Source: Scedosporium boydii | Lineage: Eukaryota; Ascomycota; Sordariomycetes; Microascales; Microascaceae | Reading direction: 5' to 3' | Assembly (NCBI GenBank): GCA_002221725.1 | Contig: NJFT01000021.1 | Location: 186,001-250,000 of the forward strand | Length of the DNA stretch: 64,000 nt | Shown here: one piece after another, positions 26,241 through 36,278 of the stretch | Layout of the letters: each line of letters starts with the position of its first letter | Position numbering within the stretch: position 1 is the first letter of the stretch | The notes under the pieces: generated by a model | What the model was told of the DNA's origin: nothing | Seen by the model: only the letters and a program-made list of their open reading frames with translations | The model's database searches: none | Made by a program: the position numbers and the translations under genes

Positions 26241-27382
26241 ACCCTTCATCCGATTTCATCTGTGTTTGGGATACTGCCTAATTTGGACTGGCACATTTAC
26301 ATTACTCGCATATATGGACATGCTGAGATGATTTCAAACACACGCTCTTTTTTTATTCATGAGAAATTGCACAAGCAACACTCTTGAGTCTCCTATCTGT
26401 TATTGAGGCAGAAAGGCAGGTTCGATTGAGTACATACACCTGAGAGAAAGAGCAGGAGATTCTGCTCTTAGGGGGGAATGAAGGACAAATACCCTGTCCT
26501 GTTAATACTGGGAGAGGTGGAGTGTACATACACGAAGAATGACAGCCTGCCCTTGTTTTTCAGTGCCTCTTTTGGTACTTTTTCCTTTGTTTCACGGCCT
26601 CTTGGTGGGGATAGCATGACGGCGTTGGAGGGACTTGTCTTTCTTTTTCTCTACTGCTTTCTTCCTTTTCCGCCTTTGTTCTTCAAAATTTGGTGCATTT
26701 GGCAGGAGACGCATTCCTCGACCAGGACCTAGTGGTTAGGTCAGAATCAAAGGTTCCATGGACAACACAACACAAATACATATACATGCCTGGAAAGAAA
26801 TGTTGGGAACTGGAGTTAGCGGGCATGCTGTCTCTCTTTTTCTCTCTTGTTTTTTGTTTTCTAATCCACGTTTTTCCCTTTTTTCAGCTTTTGGCCTGTT
26901 TTTTCTTCTCCTTTTGTAACTAATTCAAGTTTTTTCTTTCTTTCTCGGGCACCAGGTTTGCTTTGTGTTTTTACAAAGGATGGCAGATACCTGGGAAAGA
27001 AATGGAATGGGAGAGGATTGGGTTGGAAGTGTATTAAAGGGGGGGGGGGGGGGAGTGGGAGAATTTCATGGATTCAAAAGTTGAAAGCAGGCAGGATGAG
27101 TTTGAAGAAGATGGTCAGGTATTATGACCTCTTTCTAATCAATACATGCATTGAAGAAGACAACATTGAAGAGATTCTGTATTTGTAAATGAAGCCTTGA
27201 ACTCTCTTGGAGATGTAGTCTGTGGTCTGTACTAAAATAGATATGGTTGAAGGACAGTGGAACTGCCTCGATTAGCTATGTAAAACCCATGATGTCGTGA
27301 GGAGGAATCCCCCGAGAGACTTTGGCACTCGGCTTTGTTCCCCCAATTTCCTCTCGTAAAAATAGGGAAATCATCAATCTCC
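26241..27382. other. convergent intergenic region between the kinase and ISN1
   Basis: The 3' ends of two convergent genes face each other across about 1.1 kb. The region is T-rich on the plus strand with many TTTTTCT runs and includes a 15-base G homopolymer (27039-27053). No gene is supported. Confidence 0.5.
27039..27053 (+). repeat. homopolymer G tract (15)
   Basis: Fifteen consecutive G residues in the 3' intergenic region between two convergent genes. Its true length could be affected by sequencing error. Confidence 0.7.
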
Positions 27383-29338
27383 TTATGCAGCAGCAGGAAC
27401 CTTCTCCAAAGCCTCAACAACCTCCTCCAACAACTCCAACGTCTCCCCGGGACTCGCAATCCAAGCCGTCGTACAAACGCTCCTAGCCTTAAAATCGTTC
27501 GAACCGGCACTCAGGAACTGATCGCCCACATGCAGGGTATTCTCCCCCCTGATAACGAAAGAGGATGCGTCGTTGCCGTTCCGTTCACCTGCGGCGGCGG
27601 CGGCGCGTCGCTTGCCAAAGTAATTCTGGCAAACGGTCACGCCCCAGGATTTATCGCCAATGTCGACGAAGACGTCGCGGCCGCCGTTGAATGCGCAGAA
27701 GGGGATGCGAGCGTCGGCGGGGTTTCGGAGGGCGTTGATCTCGAGGGTTTTCTGGACGACGAGGACGGTTTCCTCGAGGGTTTCGCGGGGGAAGCGGACG
27801 GAAGGGTCGCGGGGGATGATACCCACGGCGCGGTCCTTTCGCACGACGGTAGCGGGGAGGTCCAAGGTGCGAATGCAATCCCTCAGCGCCGACTCGGCCA
27901 CGTCGAGAAGGGAGCGGATGGCCGGGTCGGACCAGGTGGACATCTCGGAGGTGAGCCAGTTGGGGCGGGGCACGGGGAGTAGGAGGTGGGGCGCGTCGGG
28001 GGAGAATTCGAAGAGGTAGTTTGCTTCGCCGCCCATGATGATGAGGTTGCGGCGCTGGGAGGGGGTGAGGAGGGGGGAGGTGGCGATGGTGTCGAGGAGG
28101 CCGTGGAGGCGGGCGTGGTAGAGGTCGGGCGTGGTGTAGCCTGCTGCTGTGACGATGCCGATCATGATGTCGCGGTGCATGAGGTCTAGGGGGAGTGTTA
28201 ATGTATTTTTTTCCCTCCATTATTTTATCTTGATTTTTGGTTTGGGCGGGAGAGAGACAGGGAGGATGAATAGATAGTTACCTATGAGTCGAGGGATGAT
28301 GGGACTAGAAGGCTCAAGACTCATCCCATCATCGTAAAGCGTAACATCACCATCAAACGTAGCGAGCTGCAGCCCATGGTTCCGCGTGACGGCCATGACC
28401 TGCGCCGAGTTGAGGATGAGCCGCACATCGTTAAAGGACGGGGCGACGAAGCGGCGCGAGGAGATGTAGCGCTTGGAGTCTTGGTAGGTGAAGGCGTCTT
28501 CGAGGGGCAGGTTGGTGAAGAAGGGTCCGGCTGAGGGGACGAGGAGTTTTAGTTTGGAGGGGAGTTTGCGTTTGTCGTTTTGGTGTTTGACTGTAGAAAT
28601 CTAGTTAAAAATATATCTCTAGATGAGGAAATGATTGAGGCGTACGTACTGTGGTCGTTAATCATCTCCTCGACGTCCTTGAGAATCTCGGCGTAGCGCC
28701 GATGCGCTTCGGCTGCCATTCCGTCGACATCTCGGCCTTCGGCGTCGTATACGCCGGTGGGTTGAGAGTAGATTACAAAAGGTACGGCGAGGAGGGCCTT
28801 GACCCATTCTGCAAAGGAAATGGTTAACGGGCCAAATTTCCAATACGGTCGATTAATGCAGTATTGTCATTTTCTGTACCAGGCATGCATTGCCTGCCCC
28901 GTTCACCGCCAGCTGCTCAGCCGGGGTTGGGGAAGGGGGGGCAAAGGGGAATTATTGGTGAGGAGCGGTGTGGTGTGGTTGCGTTGATGTTGGGGAAAGT
29001 GGGTGGGTGGCACAGCTTGCTCGGGTCAATTGAGCTGTTGAGCTTGGAGCAGAGCGAGTATTGGGGAGTTGGAAGGATGGGAGATGGCAGAGGATCGCAG
29101 AAATTGTATGGGATGCATCCTTATCATACCTATGAATTGGTCTCGGCGATGGGTCTTGAGAGCGTCTGATCGAGGTGGTTAGCTCTGGTTTGCCTTGGTC
29201 GAAGCCTCATCGTCATCGAAGTGGTGTAGATAAGTGGTTTGGGAGGGACTACTATGGGACAGTAGAACAGCGTCGGGGTGTATGTCTGTATGTCCGCGAG
29301 CGACTGAACTTACATTCTACTCGATATCGAGTCGTCAT
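27383..29338 (-). CDS. ISN1: IMP-specific 5'-nucleotidase
   Basis: Hydrolyses IMP to inosine and phosphate in purine nucleotide turnover. Five exons on the minus strand (29338-29314, 29165-29130, 28808-28650, 28590-28282, 28185-27383) give 443 residues, close to yeast Isn1 (about 450). Exons 1 and 2 are only 25 and 36 nt; joined, they read MTTRYRVEYALKTHRRD, the conserved family N-terminus, which decides the start. The catalytic HAD-type motif FDGDVTLYDDG has its two Asp near residues 153 and 155, preceded by FNDVRLILNSAQ and followed across the last intron by IGIVTAAGYT. Later conserved blocks include MGGEANYLF and CQNYFG. The gene converges on the kinase gene upstream and is followed at its 5' side by the F-box gene in the same orientation. 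All splice borders are GT..AG and every join keeps frame. Confidence 0.93.
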
Positions 29339-30427
29339 CGTAGCAGGAGATAAGAAGGGCAGTTCAGAAATCACAATCAATTTCGGGTATTGAAGGTTCC
29401 AAGAAGCTAGAAGGAAAGGCCAAAGGTGCCAAGGTTTAAGAAGAGAACGTAGGAAGATTCCAATTCCTCCCTTTCTACCATTACGCAATCCACTTTTTAA
29501 GTTCTGGGCGGTCCTTCAGGGGAACGGAAACCCCAGTTCCACGTTCCCACACTTCTTGGTCGTCAAAAGTGATCACGAGGCCACGATCCGCTCCAGCCAC
29601 GCCTCTCGGATGGACACGAAGGGGACGGAGACACAGAGAGGGAGGCCCGTGGTAGACACGAGGCACGCGACGATTGACGCTTATTTCCCCGCTAATGTAT
29701 GGACGTACAAACAGGGGCGGCTCTCAACGGTTAGAGGAGCTCAATTGGCATCGGCGACCTGTTGAGACAAAGCGATGCGGTCAGGAGAGGTGCGTGTCCG
29801 TACTTCGTACTCTGAGAGCTGGCACCGCCTGGCACAGCAGATCTACAATTGTAAACATATCGAATCATCAATCATAATTGAGACATCAATTGATAAGATG
29901 GACAGAACATGTTCCTGAGGTACAACTTGTGCTTCAGTAGATGAGTCATCATGCAGAAGATCAATTGATGGATTAATCAAGATAAGTCGCCTCCCCGTTC
30001 GAATTCTCGGCCACCTCCGAGGATCCGACGCCGAACTCCGCTTGCCGAGATTTGGCGCCAAGAGCATCGGTCCCGAAGCGGTCCCGGGGAGTCGCGATCG
30101 GGGAGTCAAATGCAGGCATTCCAAGGCAAAGAATGATTTTATTTTCACATTCTCCCCATCCATTCTTTGCCGGAGGATGGATTGACCAACTTTCCCATCG
30201 TTTTGGCATTATTTTGTCGTGAAATATCGCCCATTTTCCTCTTAAGGCTCGACTTTGAAAGGCGCCGGAAACCAGTGTCTGCTTAAGTATCCGAGAGGGT
30301 CACTGGGAAAAGCCCGTGATTGACCCGAATTTCGGATTACCGAGTATTGAAAATAATCTCGACGATGCTCAGATTGATAAAGATAAACTCTCCAGAGAGT
30401 AACTTTTATTTCCTGAGACCTCCAAAT
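29339..30427. other. intergenic between ISN1 start and F-box gene end
   Basis: About 1.1 kb with no supportable gene. It holds an exact TACTTCGTA at 29801-29809 and several short TCAATTGA palindromes (for example near 29886 and 29959). Part of it must be the ISN1 promoter. Confidence 0.45.
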
Positions 30428-31750
30428 CTATGATATCACCACCCCCGTCCCGAAAATCTCCATCAAGCACCTCACCCTCCGCCGACACCTTTCATCCTCC
30501 CCCGGCCCAAACTCCCTCGCTACGTTCCCTAAGCTCCCAAAAAGCCCCCAATCAAGCCCATGCCCCGTCTGCTCCGTCGCCGACAACTTCCTCAGATGCT
30601 CGCGGAACGACGACATGATGTATTCCCGTCGTGGGTCCCCGGACCAGGGGTACATGCCCTGGCACCCGGCGCAAGAGAAGCCCCACTCCGCGAGCCCCGT
30701 TTGTCGGTTGAGGTAGGGGACGCGCGTGGTGGCCATGTTGATTTCGACGATGTCCGTGTCGGCGGCCGTAGCTAACGCGCACGTCGCGGCCTGGGGGGAT
30801 GACGGTTCGGAGAGGATCTCTTCGAGGGATTCGTCGTCGAGGTAGTCGATGCTGGCGAGGTCGTCGAGTGTGAGCCTTTCGATGTCGAAGGTGAAGTCGG
30901 ACGTTCTTAGGCGCTCGCGGGCTCTTTTGGCTGCCTCTAGGTTTACCTGGCGCCGGCCTTTGGTTTCGGTGAGGGCTTGGTAGAGTTGAGGGACTCTCTT
31001 GAGCGAGGAGACACGAATCTCGGCTGTCTCGATGCCCGGGACCTGATTGATGGATTGCTCCATCTGCTGATGATGATGATGATGATGCTGATTGCTTTTA
31101 TCCATGGATAGGTAGCACGCGCTGCAAACTCGGGAGCAGCTTCGAAGATACAGGTATCCACCAAAAGCCCCGCATCGCGCGCACCCGCTCGTGCACAGGA
31201 CTTCGTACAGCAGCTTCAGAGTGACGTCCCGGTTTTCGTCCAGCACCCGATAGCAGCGCAGAGCGTCGTGCGCCTGGTGATTGATGACCCGATACATCGG
31301 ATGCTCGGTGACGGCGGTATAAGTGGACCGGCTGGCTGTTTTGAAGCAGTCGAGGCTGTGAATGTCAAGATGACCGAGGATACCCTCGAGAATCTCGACA
31401 GGTAACCCACTCAAACTTCCCATATCCGCCTCGGCCGGCGCTAGTTGCAGCGAGGCGATGATGGGGTTGAATTTGGGTCCTTTCAGTGGCGGCAGGTACA
31501 TGTCAAGCGTGGGGAAATACGCCGCTCCCGGATCCGTTTCGATGAAGGCCATCTTGCTAACGGTATTCACAGCCTCGCTTTGGTGAGCCGAAATCTGGTC
31601 GAGCCTCGGGAGCTTGTACGTTACTTGGCCGGTGGGGAGTCTTGAGGCCGCGGCACATAGCCAGAGGTAGATGGCCGCTTCGGGATCCGTCTCTGCCCTT
31701 TTACGCTGGGTGACGTCCAGTGGCCGGAAGTGAAGCAAACGATGCTTCAT
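30428..31750 (-). CDS. F-box domain protein with Cys-rich segment
   Basis: Predicted 440-residue protein from the ATG at 31750; the frame extends further upstream only to a GTG. An F-box-like motif lies at about residues 112-152 (LSGLPVEILEGILGHLDIHS, with a following CFKTASRS), so it may act as a substrate adaptor of an SCF ubiquitin ligase by binding Skp1. About 60 residues on, a cysteine cluster (CTSGCARCG, then CSRVCSACY) may bind zinc, a common partner of F-boxes in filamentous fungi. A six-histidine tract encoded by CAT repeats and a QQ follow. The C-terminal half is charged, with a CAGCQGMYPWSGD motif near the end. A downstream start at MAFIETD (67 residues in) is possible. No intron is needed. 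The target is unknown. Confidence 0.75.
   Translation of the reverse strand: MKHRLLHFRPLDVTQRKRAETDPEAAIYLWLCAAASRLPTGQVTYKLPRLDQISAHQSEAVNTVSKMAFIETDPGAAYFPTLDMYLPPLKGPKFNPIIASLQLAPAEADMGSLSGLPVEILEGILGHLDIHSLDCFKTASRSTYTAVTEHPMYRVINHQAHDALRCYRVLDENRDVTLKLLYEVLCTSGCARCGAFGGYLYLRSCSRVCSACYLSMDKSNQHHHHHHQQMEQSINQVPGIETAEIRVSSLKRVPQLYQALTETKGRRQVNLEAAKRARERLRTSDFTFDIERLTLDDLASIDYLDDESLEEILSEPSSPQAATCALATAADTDIVEINMATTRVPYLNRQTGLAEWGFSCAGCQGMYPWSGDPRREYIMSSFREHLRKLSATEQTGHGLDWGLFGSLGNVAREFGPGEDERCRRRVRCLMEIFGTGVVIS
31065..31087 (+). repeat. trinucleotide (ATG/CAT) repeat
   Basis: A short TGA/ATG trinucleotide run on the plus strand encodes the His tract of the F-box protein on the minus strand. 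It is a likely length-variable microsatellite inside a gene. Confidence 0.7.
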
Positions 31751-31906
31751 GATGGGCAGTGGTTGCGCAATTCGACTAGATGACACAGTCCTCTTTTCGG
31801 TTCCTTGCAGGGTTGCTGCTTGCAGCACACTATGTCAAGCTCTGTGGAGCAAGTAGTGGCATGCCCCCGGGGGGCCAGAAGCACATGCTTGAACACAATC
31901 CCCGAG

Positions 31907-31914
31907 TTTATATA
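31907..31914 (-). promoter_or_regulatory. candidate TATA box of the F-box gene
   Basis: On the minus strand the sequence is TATATAAA, a full match to the TATA-box consensus, 157-164 bases before the ATG at 31750. Position and sequence fit a fungal core promoter and favour 31750 as the start. Confidence 0.45.
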
Positions 31915-34900
31915 CCTGCCAGAACCGGACTTCTCCCATAGCCACAAACGTCCCTCTATTCCCTTTCTCGGTCCCGCTTTCTCTGCCCGGTGGATATGGG
32001 ATAAAACATACTAACACGCTACTACAACAGAAAGGCCAGCACAGTTGAAGCTTAGGCTCAAGATGCACTTTTGCGGTACGGGTTGCGACATGGCTGTGCT
32101 CTCTCGATATCCACCGGCTGCGTTGTCTGTCCGAAAAGGGAAATGGGAGCGCTCGGGTTCTCCACGTATCCACGTAGGGCTCCCCCAAAGACAGAGGAAT
32201 TCCCATAAAAACAAGCAAAATTCCCGTCTCTATCTACCAAGTAACACCTGGCATGAACTCCTCAATCGACAATGTGTCAGTCAGCGATGAGTACAGACAC
32301 CCCCGGCCCGGTTAATAGGGCGGATCCTATTGATCGACCCTGCTCTGGTACTCGCAGAACCGAACGGGCGGGTCGTCGTTCGCGCTACGCTATTGGGGAT
32401 AGTTCGGGTCTGGTTGTTGTTTTTCCCTGGTTTGCTGTGAATCATGCAGCATTTTATTTTATAGGAAGGAGATAGTGAGCGTTGATGAGCGTGGTTTCAA
32501 CGTGCTCGTAAAACCGTCTACAAGGGTTGTTCGAGCCTGCGTGGCCCTTTTCTTCAGACTTCAGGTGCCTCATCCTAAATCTCAAACCTCAAACGCGCTC
32601 CGACCAGACGGGCGGTTTCGGGAGAGCCAAGGATTATCTCCCAAACATGCCCTGAGCCTCGGGCTCGCGTCCCTTCCTCCCCCCTTCTCTGTCTCTAAAT
32701 GTGGATTTCGGGGGCGAGAATTAGGCTGTGCAGACGGACCCCATCCGACTGGGATATTAAGAAAGGCAATCTCGTCTCTCAATCGGGCCATAGATTGACG
32801 AAGCGAGCGTCTTACTGGTCTAAACCTTTCGCTCCTTTCTTCCCTTGGGGAAATTGTTGCCCAATCTGGGCCAAGTCCAAAGTCCAAAGGAGACACTTTT
32901 GATGCAGATGCCAGGCGGCGCTAGGAGATGTCCGAGATATCAATTGATGGACGTGGATCGTGGATCTTGCTTGCTTTTCTCTACTGGCACCACCTTCCAG
33001 GAATGCCGGCTGGGCTGGCATTAGCGCTCCCGATGCTTTGCATTTGTGGCGGATGCAACTTTGATCCATTCACATGCTAGAGACATTGGACGGATGTGGT
33101 CCTTGCTTTGGAGACCTTGGATCAAGTCTGCCGAGGTGGTTTGAGAATGTGGGAAAATCAAGGTGTGAATCCGGATAGCCCGATGGAACGGGACGGGGTC
33201 TTGGTTTATTGATTTGATGGACAATCCAATATTATTCGATACCAGCACGATGCGCTCTGCAGGTGGCTCCGCATTGGACCTTGAAGCCGCTAAACTCGGC
33301 CAACCAACATCATTGAAGCTATTCCCTATCGTCAATTGGTGGGAGTTCTTTGCCTTCGCCTTCCTTGATTTTATCTCTTACATTTTTAATTCTATTTCAC
33401 GGAATTTCCAAGGCAACATGAAACTAAACTACATCATGGGAGATGAAGCGGGAGTTTTCAAACCGTCGGTTGAGGCGAAACTCACTGGCCTCGCGACACG
33501 TTGTCAACGCGCCAAACCAAGCCTTGCAGGGGAACGGGGAAGAAGTTTCCAGACGTTGACAATGACAGGGCTCCCCTGCTTTCTGCTCCCCTGTTCGTTT
33601 CAATGTCCAAAAAGGGTTCACGCACGTATGCTTCGTATATTAGATGAGGATAACCAGAGAGTCCGAAAAGAACTTCCTCCCTAATTCATTCCTTGGTCAC
33701 GCCTTACTCACAGAGCTGAAAAGCGCAGAATTGCTTCTTCCCCAAGGGGGCACGTCCAGTAACCCCTCGCGAATCGGGTTGAAGCCGGAAGAAAGCCTCC
33801 GCCGAGACGAACGGATCAGAGCCCGTCGGCCCGGTACGTACGTAGCATTACACACATACTCGGATTGAGTGGGTTTGAGAGAAGAGGAGAGGCGGGATGT
33901 TGGCGCCATCCCGCTCCTCTTCCAGCTTGGCTGGGCATGCGAGCCCGCCCTGTGGGGGTTTCCTGGGAGCCAGGGGGCTGCAGTTCCGTCGATCATGTCC
34001 ATCGGTCCACTGGGGCTTAGCTCTCAACAACAAACCATCGGGCCGCTCAAGTCCCATAGGGCGGGAAGCTCAACGCCTGGCGAGCTGTGCTGTGCGAAAC
34101 GTGTGCGTCAAGGCTGGCCAAGGGGGGGGGTTGACTGCTCCTGCATCCTCGTCCGGCTTTTCAACCGCACCCTCTATTTACAGTCAATGCCAAGGTTCTC
34201 CTTAACGGCAAACCCGAATCCGGTCTTGTCCAGCGAAAGATATGAGAGCTGAATGTCCTTGTGGAGATCGACGTTCTATATAGGACTAGTTATCTTCATC
34301 TGCAACCATCGGCCCATCCTGAGGAGGCCCAACTTGGTAATGGCCAATCGCTAAATGGTAGATTGACCGAATCAGGTCCCGCTGAATTTGAGTCGATTGA
34401 ACCATTTTTGAGTGCCCTATCCACAAGCGCAAAGGACGCCTTTGCGCGCTTCTCAATGTCAATCAATGGCTGCTTGGAGGGGCGCGGATAAGCATTGTGG
34501 ACTGAGCGCCTTCAGACACCATCGTTGAAGGCACCTACCTATCTATGCCCACTGACTTGGCAATGGACAGAGCGATTTGTGAATGTCCTTTTGGAAACTC
34601 TAGAGTCCAGGATGTTGTGATTGAGGTTAAGTTTACACGGCACTGGGATTGTTAGATAAACTACAATATTCAAGACGTTGAACTCGGAAGTTGCCTATCC
34701 TTGGCTTATTATTATCGTGTCTCAACGGATGTGATCTGAGAGAAGCCGAAGGACTCAAGTCCTCCTAGAGTAAGTGTTTTTATTGAGACGGGACACCTTG
34801 CATGACGGCACGGCACGCACTCACTCCTGTCGGGTGATCACGGGTAATCATGGACCAATCTATCAATATATCTGGGGCTCGTAACTCTATAGCGTATTGA

Positions 34901-36068
34901 AAAGCTATATCAGGGAGTTCTGGGCATGGCGAGCTATCAGCTGTATTGCCTCCCTTGCCGGCAGTGAGGTGCATCGTATAGAGAGCACACATTGGTCGGA
35001 AGTAAGAATAGCAACATCTTGCGTACCGGAGGCACCTCCATAGATCCTAATTTAGGACAGACTGAATCTGTGACCGCCACATGATCAGATAGTGCCCTGT
35101 GAAACCAAAAAGTTTGCCATCCTCTGCGAGGACTTGGTAGCAGTCGAAACAGATCACCTCCCATAAGCTCGAGGTCCTGGCTCTCACTGCTTGATCCGAA
35201 CTTTGGGCGCCAAAGAAACCGTCCCACTGTCTGATACGAACCGAGGGGGGATAATGGGACTGGATCAACCAGAGGCGTGCTAGGATTCGACGACGGTTTC
35301 CTGGCCTATTGTTACATTTCGTGTTTCTTATTGTTTGGAGGGAAATGAGAGCAGGAGAGACTTCGGTCCAAGGCTGAATGGGAACCACTCGGGAACCCGA
35401 GACCACTTCGCTCCCGAGAAGCATGAACTTCAGCCCCTGTGTGCAACAGCTGCCTTTGAACTCCCGAATCGGCTGAAGGGCGCGGACGGGTGATGTGCAC
35501 CCTCTCTCGAATGTTTTCCTCTGCTACCTCGCCACTCCTTGCTCTCCAACCGCATCTAGGGCTCCATCTCATGATGGGCAATCAAGACAACGGGCAAGGT
35601 CCAATCAAGAATGGCATCATCTCTCAGGTGAGAGTATATTGGGTCGTCTTGCATAGAGCGCCATCGGCCTTTTGAGGTTGCTATTTGCTCTGCCACGATG
35701 TTTCAATGTTTGCTACCAAGTTTGCCGTGAGCCAGTAAAACTGACACCCCATTGCATCACCGGCCACTCGTTACCAGACTCTCGGGTCGATTTCAGGGAT
35801 ATGGGTTCTATCGTAACAAGGCCCATCCTCGTCTTAACGCAGGGAGTTGGCTTCTTGTCTTTACGAAGTACGAGGTAATAAGCCTTGTGTTGAACTCTGG
35901 TTATCTCCTCGGGTTCGACGCGAGTCTCTCGGGGCGTTTCGAAAGACCTATACACTTGACGTTGAAAGCTCCCAGTTCATTCCTCTTTTTTTTTCTGTTG
36001 ACCTCCGAGGATAACTTGAATCGACGACAACTCTTGAATACTAGATCTGCTCCCAAAACGACGTTTAC
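31915..36068. other. gene-poor region
   Basis: About 4 kb with only short, overlapping open frames and no recognised protein motif or RNA gene. It carries a tandem TACGAAGTACGAGGTA element at 35862-35877 and an ATCAATTGAT palindrome near 32938. The first few hundred bases belong to the promoter side of the F-box gene. Confidence 0.4.
35862..35877 (-). repeat. TACTTCGTA motif with degenerate tandem copy
   Basis: The minus strand reads TACCTCGTACTTCGTA: one exact copy of the dispersed 9-mer overlapping a one-base variant with the same TAC and GTA arms. Confidence 0.7.
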
Positions 36069-36278
36069 ATGGCAAAGATCACCGAGAAGCGTGTTTCAAA
36101 CTGCCGCCACTCATTCTTCTTAATCAAATCCCCAGATTCCCTGGTAATATGGCTCTGTTGCCACTGTTACGCCGGTCCATGCTGGGCCATCTACGAGTGC
36201 CGGCTGTGTCATCTGCATCTGTGCAGAACCTGTATGGATGATTTGGAGAGCTCAAACCACGGAGAGGAAAGCAAATGA
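36069..36278 (+). CDS. small Cys-rich zinc-binding-like protein, 69 aa
   Basis: A short ATG frame whose second half has the cysteine arrangement C-x2-C-x10-C-x2-C-x4-C-x2-C with a His inside the last block (WLCCHC, then ECRLCHLHLCRTC). I know this layout from short zinc-binding proteins of filamentous fungi, often uncharacterised. The first 28 residues (MAKITEKRVSNCRH...) have no clear domain. A TAG (36036-36038) closes the frame upstream but could act as an acceptor (CTAG), so an upstream exon is possible. The gene stands alone in a gene-poor block. The ordered cysteines argue against chance, but length, lack of context and a missing family name keep confidence low. It could also be a remnant of a longer gene. 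Confidence 0.4.
   Translation: MAKITEKRVSNCRHSFFLIKSPDSLVIWLCCHCYAGPCWAIYECRLCHLHLCRTCMDDLESSNHGEESK

Noticed and set aside
33217..33684. 155-codon frame with a hydrophobic segment (FFAFAFLDFISYIF)
   Set aside because: Single hydrophobic run, no family resemblance, and no promoter-like leader; could be chance.
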